From Opeltia flavorubescens (lineage: Eukaryota; Ascomycota; Lecanoromycetes; Teloschistales; Teloschistaceae), in the NCBI GenBank assembly GCA_000442125.1, contig KE546965.1, positions 1,116,001 to 1,180,000 of the forward strand: DNA of 64,000 bases, read 5' to 3'. The notes below the pieces were generated by a model, which did no database searches, was not told the DNA's origin, and worked only from the letters and a program-made list of their open reading frames with translations. Shown one piece after another: positions 54,943 through 64,000 of the stretch (positions are counted from its first letter, which is position 1; every line of letters starts with the position of its first letter). The position numbers and the translations under genes are program-made.

Positions 54943-56668
54943 TCACGTCAGCGAGCTCCCAGCGACGATCCCTGCCTCGTACATCTTTCCGTCGCGAGCG
55001 AACAACGGCATGTTCTTCGGTGCACCATCTTTGACTGGTAGGACCGTGGCCGAGATGCTGCTGTTGCCGTTACGATCGAAGACCAAGGCTTTGTCCTGCA
55101 CAGCCGTGGCTTGCAAGTCCTTGATGTCATGAGGTCGAGATGTCAATTCCTTGGACCTGATTGCCAGTTTTGACCTCTGACCCGCTTTGTCTGATTCTTT
55201 CTCCGTTTCCTCTGAGGTTTCCGTCTCCGGGAAAGCGATAGCAGCCGCATTGGCCAAAGATCTGTTACTGCCCATATCATCCCTCAATGCCTTGACCTGA
55301 TTCTTCATCTCCCTCCAAAACTCATAGTCATCCAAATCTCCACCCTCATCGTCACCACCTCCCTTCGTTCCGTCCTCAGACCTATGTCCCGCAATCGCCA
55401 GCAGCGTAGCCACAAACGCCTCCTGTAGATACGCAAAGCTGAAGTCCTTCGTAATACCCGCAATCGCTGGGGAAAGCTTCCTGGGGAATTTGATGGACGG
55501 TTTGCTCTTTAGCTTCTCGCGCCAATACTCGCAGTAAAGGGTGCGCTCATGTTGCGAAGGTAGTGGGAAGAGGTATTTCCTATCGAAGCGCGAAGGGCGG
55601 GACGAGAGACCCGGGTCCAGCCGATCGAGGTGGTTTGTGCTCGCCACCATGAATATGCCATCGTTGTTTTCTAAGCCATCAACTTCGTTAAAAAAGTAGG
55701 AGCGCGAACTAGCGGTAACAATGGTGTCGATATCCTCGAGGATGAGCATACAGGGAGCCATTGCGCGGGCTTGAAGAAAGATGCTACGGATGTCGTAGGT
55801 GCGAGGCGCGGATTTGACATATAAGGCGGGGATGGTGCGGTCCTTGGACTTGGAAAGGGAGTGCATGAGGGCTTTGATGGAGATGGTTTTACCGTTGCCT
55901 AGATTCACGTCAATCGATTCTGTCGGAGACTGGGGATCAGGTAGTATGGTTAGACGGACCAGCAGGACCATGGAAGATGACGCCCCGTTTCCAGGGCACA
56001 CCGAGGCTCTTGTACACATCTTCGCTGTCAAAGAATTTGGTCATGAGAGATACGAGCGTCTTTTTCATCTCCTCATTCAGGATCACATTATCCCAACTTG
56101 CTTTTTGCACTTGTTGCCACAGACTTTTGCTGGCAGTCCAGTATCCATCGTAGACATAGATAAAATCGTTGTCAATAGGATACATCCATCTTCCACAAGC
56201 CATGATTAGCTCTTCAACAACCTTGGTGTTTGAGAGGGTAGTTTCATTCTCGCCAGGCTCCTTCAAGATAAATTGGATGGCGCTGTAACCAATAAGGATA
56301 ACATATACAATGAAGAACTCGTCGCCCCAACGGTAATTGTACTTGGCAAAGTATCTGCTCTCGTAGAGACCTTCAGTATAGCCGTACCGAGCATTACCTG
56401 GGACGTAGCCACGGAATCGGTTGATCGACTCTTCGGTAGTGTCAAGCTCTGCTGTAGCAAAACCGGCTGCGGCGAACTGTAACAAAGCCGGATTACTGGC
56501 ACTGGTGCATGTCACTGCCAGTTCCGGATATTGTCGACGGAAGACCGCTGTGAAATAAGTTTGCGGATCGGTCAGATGGCCAGAACTGAGCTCTTCATAA
56601 TCATCAAATACTTTGTGGTGGCTTGCCTCATTAACGAGAGTGAAGGCATCTTTGTCGGCCATTGTCAT
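54943..56668 (-). CDS. BCS1-like AAA ATPase
   Basis: Exons 55960-56668 and 54943-55898 join in phase over a 61-nt intron to 554 residues. The intron interrupts the Walker A codon for Gly: GVIFHGPAG, then NGKTISIKALM. Walker B is MLILEDID. Sensor and arginine-finger region: VASTNHLDRLDPGLSSRPSRFDRKY. These match the fungal group annotated as mitochondrial chaperone BCS1-like. No clear mitochondrial targeting signal or N-terminal membrane segment is seen, though FFIVYVILIGYSAIQFIL at about 145 is hydrophobic. The C-terminus is basic and Ser-rich. The donor GTCCGT is non-standard. Two in-frame ATGs (56668, 56662) compete; the second has the better context (ACAATGG). Confidence 0.88.
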
Positions 56669-57302
56669 TGGCTTCGCAGTACACAAGGTATTGATACCGG
56701 ATACAGGACACAGTGTTGAAAGAGATAATGCGTGAGTGAATAGTCAATGAAATCAGAACATTACTCAATTTGAGAATAGAGAAGGAATATATTGCATTAA
56801 TCTTAGCCGGTTGTTTAGGCAGCTACAGCGATCGACAAAGATCCGCATAGTAGAGCACTGCCACATTCTGCAAGACCCTTTGCAAGGATCAAGACAGAAC
56901 CGCAGCGGGTTGGCGAATCATTACCGTTTGGACACCCAACGTTGGTGGTACATGGTTTAGTGTTTCAGCCTCTGAAACTGCGGTTAACGGAACCTATTCC
57001 TGGGGTTCCGCCAGCTGCAAAAGAGGCTTCAAATGGCAAGCTTACACGTCAGAACCTCTCTTAGGTAAATTTCGTACCTCCCAAGCCCATTTATTGATTC
57101 CCTTGTATGCCACGGGTATTAAAGTGTTAGACCTTGATATGAGTGTTGTTGGAAGTGGCATGCAGTGTTCCCGTAGGTCAGGACTGACCTCGGACATTTA
57201 GCTGAATCGGGTGCACTACGCCTGATCTGGCGGCATGTCAAAGCAGCAGACAAGTAAAAAGATCTACCTGGGAAAGAAAGAGAATTGGAGGGTAATGTAT
57301 TG
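56669..57302. other. Intergenic with palindromes
   Basis: About 630 bases. Contains the palindrome group at 56936-57010 and no supported frame. Confidence 0.5.
56936..57010. repeat. Cluster of three palindromes
   Basis: CCAACGTTGG (56936-56945), GTTTCAG/CTGAAAC with loop CCT (56962-56978) and CGGAACC/GGTTCCG (56988-57010). The loop of the last one runs into the string CTGGGG, but off centre. Confidence 0.65.
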
Positions 57303-59323
57303 TCAGACCACTTCCATCATTTCTAACCTCGACTTTGTTATTTGGGCTGAGGTATCTTCATGCTCCGGTGACGATGCAATGCTCTCCTCCCGATGTCGCT
57401 CCTCTTCATATGCCTTCTTCTTTTCTTGTAACTCTTGGCAAAATTTGCTGTTTGCTCTTAGAACACCGCCGTATCTAATGAATGCGAATGGGATTATGCT
57501 CATGGCTAAGCTTACAAAAGCAAGCAAGCTACTGGCCCATGGAATACCCAAGCGGTTATACATTGGCCTAGCCGCAAGAGGGAGGACTGCACCGAAGACG
57601 CTTCTTGTCGCGCTGGTTGCAGCTAGCGCGCTGGCTGCAAAGATCTCGTAGGCGTCGGTCAGATAATTTAATAATGCCATGAAAACTGGAAAATTCCATT
57701 AGCAGTCATATACACCATCGAGAAAAGATCCACTTACTTAACATGAACCCGAGACCAAAGGGTATGCCAGACAAGATAGGTACTATCCAATGTATGTCCG
57801 GCCTGGCGGTCCACCCAAGCCAAAAGAGAGAGATCACGTACAGTGGTCCTCCAACAGCGGCTAGGGGCAAACGCCGATACTCCTCAATCTCCGTCCAAGG
57901 AGCGTTCGCTTTTTTCGCGCGCATTAACGCGGAGTCCCAGTACAGGAAAATTGCAACTGAGAGTAGCGCACCGATGCCTATCGCTAGGAACGGCAATCCA
58001 GCAGTACCAGTGTTAAACCCATACAAACCTTGAAATATCAGGGGATAACTTTGGAAGAATAGATAGAAAACGGCGTAGGCAATCGAAAGGTACAAGCAGG
58101 TAAATAGTACAATTGCTTCGTATAGCACCATTCTGATAGGGCGTGTTAATGTGACCATAATCAATTGTCTCGCGCCCTTTTTCTCGAGCTCAATGGGGGC
58201 AAAAATATTCGGATTTCCGGTTTCCTTTCTCATTTTCCGAGCTCTTCGCTTCAAGATAGCTGGGCCGTATGTCTCTGGCATGAAGCAGAGGAATGCGAAG
58301 CTGACTCCCGCCACTGTTAGGCCAACCCAGAAGGTCCATCTCCAGGTAAGGACGGATATGTATCCAGATATGATGGGAGCTAGCTGTGGACCGCATGCCG
58401 TCGCTGCCATGAATACACTCATTGCTCTCCCACGAGCAAGTGGGTCAAAATAGATATCTGCGAACAAGCCTCCTACCACAGCGATCGCGCTCGACGCTGT
58501 AATGCCACATAGCAAACGAAATACTAGAAACGCCGGCCAATTTGGGGACAAGGCACACGCTAAGGTGAAGATGGTGAACAGGGCAAATGTCGAAACCATG
58601 ACTATACGCCGGCCGTAGGACTCACTCAGCGGTGCGAATACCAAAGGCCCGAAAACGTAGCCGACGAGAAACAGTGATATCGGGAGGACGGTTTCCGCCT
58701 GATTTTTGACATCGAAGTACTCGGCCAGATAAAGGGTGGCTCCGGCAGGCAAGGACGATCCGAGTGTGCTGTTGATGACCGAGACGATGCCTACAAACAG
58801 AACGAAGATTTTCTTCCGCTGAATTTGGGTCAGATTTAAAAAGTGAAGACGGCGTCAACGCATACCGTCGGCCAATTGTACGGGTCCTCAGCATCATTGA
58901 TGGAAAACGAAATGACAATCTTCGAGCCTTTTCTTGGGTTCGGCGGTGGATTGCCATCCTTTTCGAGTTGGTAGCGTTGCTCGGCATCAGTGGCGTCGAG
59001 TTGGTGGTGTTTTGAATGTATGGGCATTATGCCTTTGCATATTGTCAAATCCTGGAATTAGCGGCCAAAGGGCGGATTTGGGTACACATACCGGGTGTTT
59101 CATCCTCAATGACCGTCGACCCCTTCGATTGGAATGTATGGCCGTCTTCTTGCCCTGTAGAAGAGCTTTCACATTTCTTCGCTCCTATACCACCACCTTG
59201 TCTATCTTCCTCGCCATCGTCATGGACATTCTCAAACGCAGGTAGGGTATGGGCGTTTTTTGCGGTGCTTGAGTCTTCGCACTCAACAGAGGGGCCGCTA
59301 TGTGTGATATTCGAGCGTCGCAT
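57303..59323 (-). CDS. MFS transporter, drug/polyamine:H+ antiporter type
   Basis: Exons 59092-59323, 58866-59032, 57738-58818 and 57303-57685 join in phase to 620 residues. The first 130 residues are cytosolic, Glu/Ser/Gly-rich. Twelve membrane segments are expected. DHA1 hallmarks are visible: [10 protein letters not shown] before the first helix, motif A as [12 protein letters not shown], and [15 protein letters not shown] (motif C region). Near the end, GFML then [20 protein letters not shown] spans the last splice. This is the TPO1/FLU1-like part of the family, which exports polyamines or drugs. Substrate unknown. The protein ends with a charged helix ([12 protein letters not shown]). 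Confidence 0.93.
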
Positions 59324-59745
59324 GCCTGCCGTAGGCGACCATTGAAGCCTCTAGGAAAGGCGACACAGAGATGTGGGACGGAGGTATTAATTGCTGACCA
59401 CAGTCATTGAAAACACTCTTAGTTTTGACCGTCGGAAAGTTCAGGTGCGCCATCATTGCAACATGACATGCAGGATCTGTCATTCAGTCGGTTATGACGG
59501 AATATTTCACACGCTTGCGGTGGAGTGGGGAAAAGGTGTGCCTTGGGGTGGATCTGCGCTAGGAAGACGAACGAGTGAGATGGAAGCGGGCCGAGATGCC
59601 GTTTGAAAAAAAGCTTGATGGTGTGCTGGGAAACGTTCGAGTACAGCGGAAATTCCGTCTTTTTCGCAATTGCCACAAATTGGTACTACTAGGTAAAGTC
59701 TGGATCATCCATGGATGTAAACATAGATACCATCTTCTCCGAAAT
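59324..59745. other. Intergenic
   Basis: About 420 bases between the MFS gene start and the prefoldin gene end. No supported frame. Confidence 0.5.
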
Positions 59746-60307
59746 TCACGTTTCAAGGTTGATACTCTTCCCAAATCTAGCATACAGGTCGACCTTGAGT
59801 GACTCCATCTCGTCACGAATCTCACTTAGTTTTCCTTCGGTCGTAGATACCGATTTCTCGATTTTGGTAGTTGCTTTAGTCAGAAGATCCTGGACTTCTG
59901 GCAATGGAAGCATGATGAAGGCGTCCCCAATTTTGTACCTTGACATTTAGATTAGTCGACATAGATAAGTGTCTTCCCAAGGTGTCATACGGAATTTTCT
60001 CATCCTCGTCCGCCAAGGCAAGCTCGTTCGATATTTCTTCAAGGTCTTCCTTTTCTTTCTAAACGAAAGTCAGTCGGGGAACTTCGATGGCCAGCTTCAG
60101 TCACTGGCCGCTCGGCTCTTCAAGTCGTCCTCGAGCAGTGTTTCACGCTGATGTAATCGGCTGAACTTATTAATCTTGTCTTGATCTTCTCGCCGGACTT
60201 CCAGTTCATCCTTTCCAACTGCTGCTTCGTCTTCCTTCGACAACTGGTTTCATTCAGACTATATCGGGTATCATGGTCGTTGGACTGCTTACCATTCGAC
60301 GCTGCAT
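59746..60307 (-). CDS. GIM3: Prefoldin subunit 4
   Basis: Exons 60293-60307, 60105-60243, 59991-60054 and 59746-59938 join in phase to 136 residues, the normal size. Exon 1 is 15 nt (MQRRM). The protein shows the beta-prefoldin order: a helix with EDQDKINKFSRLHQRETLLEDDL, then KEDLEEISNELALADED, the hairpin core YKIGDAFIMLPLPEVQDLL and a final helix ending LYARFGKSINLE. It is one subunit of the hexameric chaperone that hands actin and tubulin to the TRiC/CCT chamber. The third exon needs the second of two nearby AGs (the one before AAAAGG) to stay in phase. No single open frame covers more than half of it. Confidence 0.92.
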
Positions 60308-61238
60308 TTTAATGTTCAGCCTTGGAGCACCAATGTAGATTCCAGAATCTATCCAAATGCAGTGCTGGCGGCCTCAATCTGCAGGATCGCTAAGCTTTCC
60401 TCGGTCTCATTGGGTCAATCGTCGGGTTGCAAGGGTTCTTACGTCATTTGCCACTGCCGAGGGTTGATGTCCGACGTGGGGACTAGATCACCTCTGCTAC
60501 CTAAGGTAATTACCTTACTTGGGAACATTATTACGAAATAAATAGATATCGATACACCGATTTTAACTTTGGCATTCTTATATACTGCACTGCAAGAGCG
60601 CATACCGGCTATTTTTGACGACAGTGCATTTCTTAATGATTGCACGGTAACAATACCCCGCCTCCCTATCGGACATAACTTTTGTCCTCAAGCCTCGTGC
60701 GTTGTGCCAACATGCATAATGTCTTGGCGAAATTTAGTTGAACAATCTACTTTTGATAACGAATAGTAACGCTTCGAGATTTCGAGACTGTTCGACTTAC
60801 GCTTTGATGAAGCTTTCAAATCCCAAATTTCCGGACCGCGACGAGGACTGCAGGAAGCTTGAGTCTCTGGTTAAATCTACAAGCTTCGGTTGTAGCCCCT
60901 TTCTGTCCTTTTCTTGCTTCATATCGACTCCACATCTGCATGTCAAGTGGTTGAGCAACAGATATCTGGTCAAGCTTTCGAGAACGCGATTGTTGTACCT
61001 TCCATTCTGACATTGGGCTTATGTGTTACTTGTTATCGGACTTGTGCTACACATGCATGCTTATCATTGAGGGGTACTACGTCGGACGCGATTGGACAAT
61101 TCAAATTTCAGCGCCAGCCATATCATGGCGTGACTTGATATCTTAACGGACTAGCCATCGTTTACAACGTTTTTGCATGCTCTCTTCCCCTTCCTGTGAA
61201 TCTCCTGCATTCGTTTTATGTGAAAGAAACCAATCATC
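60308..61238. other. Intergenic
   Basis: About 930 bases between two divergent genes. No supported frame; presumed promoters. Confidence 0.5.
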
Positions 61239-63304
61239 ATGTCAAAGTCCATGAGCTCTACCGCAGAGGGCCATATCGCTTCCGCCGTCTCTGATGCCAG
61301 CGATGATGATGCTGCCATGCTAGGTATGACAGTTCAATCAGCGTGCCTTTGCATCCACTGAAGAATGATTCCAGCCAAGCTAGGCTATAAACAGGAATTG
61401 AAAAGAAACTTTTCTATGATTGAAGTTTTTGGGATCGCTTTCAGCATCATGGGACTCCTCCCTTCCATTGCCTCCACCTTGGCATATTCAATACCGGCAG
61501 GTCCTGTTGGCATGGTTTGGGTCAGTCGTATCAGGCCTGTCATGTCAAAAATAATTTGGCCAACATTATCCTTGACATGACGGGCCAGGCTCTCGTGACT
61601 GTCATCAAAGACTCACCCGACAACAGGGGTGGTTTCTTGCTTCAATGTTTATATTCTTAGTTGGGTTAGCGATGGTACCGATATAGTCTTTGCTTGCTAT
61701 CCGAATCACCAATGCTAATGAATTACAGGCTGACTTGGGCTCAGTAAGTAATTTTCCCGAGCAATGATTTCGCCAACCAAAGTGTCTCATGAGTCTCCTG
61801 AGACATGTACTCACTTCTTCCGTTCACTCCGTGAAGAAATACTAAATCCAAATTTTACTTAGGCTATGCCTACTTCCGGCGGCCTTTACTGGTGGACCCA
61901 TTACTTTTCATCCCCTGCTACACGGAACCCCCTAAGCTTCCTTGTCGGATATAGCAATACGCTTGGTTTGATTGGGGGTTTGGTGTCTATAGATTGTAAG
62001 ACACATCACCTTGAATGAAATCCCTATCTGACCCCTTTTACCAGATGGGTTTTCCCTGATGTTCCTTTCCGTGATAGTCATCGCTCGAGACGGCAATTGG
62101 ACCCCCTCCAATGGCGTGGTATACGCTACTTTCCTGGCTTGTGTCTTGTGCCACGCAACAGTGGCAAGTGTCATGTCAAAAATTATGGGCAAACTTCAGA
62201 CGGTTTTTGTTGTCATGAATTTCATTCTTATTGCCGCCACTATTATCGCTTTGCCCATCGGTGCCAGACATCGCCGTAATGATGGCCACTACATCTTTGC
62301 GCAGACTGGCAATCTGACTACCTGGCCGACCGGCTGGGCGTTCATGATCTCCTGGCTTTCTCCAATCTGGACAATCGGAGCATTCGATTCCTGTGTTGTA
62401 AGTCACAGGTGAACTCTAAACTTAGGATGACGCTAAAAGCCAGTAGCACATGTCAGAAGAAAGTTCTAACGCAACTAAAGCCGTGCCCTTTGGTATTCTT
62501 ATGAGTATCGGATCATGCTGGTTTTTCGGATTTATTATCATGATCGTCCTTGCCGCGACAATGAACCCCAACCTTGAGTCTCTCCTTGATTCTCCATACG
62601 GACAACCGATGGCTCAGATATACTATGACGCTGTAGGCAAGCATTCAACAATGGCGCTTATGACAATCCTATTCTCTGTGCAATTTTTAATGGGCATTTC
62701 AATTATCGTTGCCGCCAGTCGTCAGACTTGGGCCTTTTCACGGGATGGTGCTCTTCCATTCAGTAAATTTTTTCGCCCAATCTCACAACGTTTCGGCTGC
62801 ATTCCCCTCCGCGCAATCTGGGGCTGTGGATTCGCCGCCGCTGTTCTTGGTCTCTTGACATTAATAGCCCCGGCGGCAGCACTCGCCCTATTCAGTCTCG
62901 CAGTTGCTGGAAACAATCTTGCGTGGGGTGTCCCTATCTTCGCACGGGTGGTATGGGGCCAGAAGAAATTTGTACCTGGTCCATTCTATACTGGAGACCG
63001 TCTCTCAGTGCCTATTGCTTGGACAGCAATTGTATTTCTTGTTTTTGGCATTGTGTTGAGTATGTTTCCAGCTGGAGGCCCAAATCCAACACCTGATAGT
63101 ATGAATTATACTGTTGTCATCAACTGTGCGGTCTGGGGCGGGGCATTGACATACTATTATGTATATGCTAAGCATTGGTTCAAGGGACCGGTGATCACAA
63201 TTGCGGATGACGACCTCACGGAGGAGCAGCAGGTTGACATAAGAGAGAAAGCTCTAGAGGGCCGTGTGGAGGGAGACCGGAATACCAAGCATAGACACGA
63301 CTAG
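61239..63304 (+). CDS. Amino acid/choline-type permease, APC superfamily
   Basis: Seven exons join in phase to 545 residues: 61239-61323, 61375-61520, 61627-61674, 61729-61743, 61863-61995, 62045-62397 and 62447-63304. Exon 4 is only 15 nt (ADLGS). Family marks: LGYKQELKRNFSMIEVFGIAFSIMG at the first helix, GLAMADLGS then MPTSGGLYWWTHYF, and SEESSNATKAVPFGIL before the sixth or seventh helix. A late cytosolic segment has FSRDGALPFSKFF. This is the fungal ACT group that includes GABA (Uga4) and choline (Hnm1) carriers. Twelve membrane segments are expected. Substrate cannot be told from sequence. The C-terminal tail is charged (DDDLTEEQQVDIREK). Confidence 0.93.
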
Positions 63305-64000
63305 GGTGTTGGCGTAGGTAGGAATACTGGAGGTTATTGTGTAGACGATGGGGCGGCTTTAGTGGCAAACGTAGGAATAACATGTCAAGGATTAAGACAA
63401 CCAGTGCAGCAAGTTGTTCGCATCCCAGGATATAATCTGACGTGTTGATGACTTGACCTACTGCTAAACGAAGAGGCCTTTTTTGCGTAAATCAAGCTGC
63501 GAAATCAGATGGTTGATTTTAAGGTTGCGTGGAGTCCATCCGGAGACCGGATGGTATGACCCCTTGGCATGGCGCCCGATTGCGCTTAGCGCGCTCGCTT
63601 CAGCTAGAGTAGAAGGCACGTGACCCACATTGAAACTAAGGTACTGGATCCGTTCCTCGCTAGCTTTCAACCAACCATTGTTCACATGTTTACTACTTAC
63701 CTTTTAGCCACGATCTTTTTACCTCTGCATCAATGTCATTTTCAGTATACTCACTTCACTTTCCTAAGACGAACAACAGGACTGCTGTCCAGCACATCAG
63801 GTATCTTCACATGATTAGCGTTTTCTGCTGACTGTTGCAGTGAACATCTCGTTTGGGCATTCTGGGGGCTACATATCATTTATGATGATTTGACGTTGTG
63901 TCCTTTCATCGATGGGACTTTGTTCCTCATACTCTGTCTGGGGACAGAGTGATGGCTCAATTAACATCTTGAACTGGCCGATTGTGTCATGCGACGGATG
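63305..64000. other. Right edge, hairpin-bearing flank
   Basis: About 700 bases. Short frames only. Contains ATCAT/ATGAT (about 63876) and the hairpin at 63931-63950. The last bases may be the start of another element copy cut by the window edge. Confidence 0.45.
63931..63950. repeat. Seventh CTGGGG-loop hairpin
   Basis: Stem ACTCTGT/ACAGAGT around loop CTGGGG. It shares the stem and the upstream string TTGTTCCT with the first hairpin of the array at 50569-50600. That copy has AT where this one has AC, so a G-U pair there is a G-C pair here. Confidence 0.88.

Overview
This window looks like nuclear DNA of a filamentous ascomycete (Pezizomycotina; a leotiomycete is my best guess, not proven). 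Most genes carry 45-80 nt introns with GT-AG ends and CTRAY-like branch sites. The OMP decarboxylase carries the long internal insertion seen in Pezizomycotina, and the gene set includes fungal-only families (CipA/NmrA-like, fatty alcohol oxidase, SUR2, GPI3, BAS-type secreted protein). Most gene models below were assembled by hand by joining open frames across introns and checking phase, so many are longer than any single reading frame suggests.

Layout. 0-15.6 kb: a disordered hypothetical protein, a C2H2 transcription factor with a long empty upstream region, a CorA-like membrane protein (4 exons), a fatty alcohol oxidase (3 exons) and a small two-helix membrane protein (3 exons). 15.6-24.9 kb: a gene-poor stretch, a secreted TNT-domain NADase-like protein, a conserved hypothetical, sphinganine C4-hydroxylase divergent from TCTP, and a small secreted protein. 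25-45.9 kb: a conserved fungal hypothetical with a problem at its 5' side, a FYVE protein, an NmrA-like oxidoreductase, a GNAT divergent from an Rcm1/NSUN5 rRNA methyltransferase, a LanC-like protein, a DSYRP-repeat protein, a conserved disordered protein, OMP decarboxylase, an intron-containing tRNA-Arg(UCG) and GPI3.

45.9-53 kb is an accessory island. It holds palindrome-rich DNA, a direct duplication, a 16-bp minisatellite, a sequence gap next to a GGT microsatellite, and a 613-aa GIY-YIG nuclease-like protein with zinc-knuckle motifs. Right behind that gene is a cluster of hairpins with the same six-base loop (CTGGGG, once CTGTGG) but different self-complementary stems. One more hairpin of this family, with a changed base pair in its stem, lies at the right edge of the window. 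A secreted protein with two tandem copies of a cysteine domain, and a second copy of a 39-bp dispersed repeat, complete the island.

53-64 kb returns to ordinary genes: a membrane-anchored GH114-like glycosidase, a BCS1-like AAA ATPase, an MFS drug/polyamine-type transporter, prefoldin subunit 4 and a seven-exon amino-acid/choline-type permease.

The most unusual item is the GIY-YIG gene plus constant-loop hairpin array. By layout it recalls a nuclease linked to its own palindromic substrates, as in bacterial REP/RAYT pairs, but that link is inference only. No operon logic is expected in this organism. Divergent pairs (SUR2/TCTP, GNAT/RCM1) probably share promoter regions.
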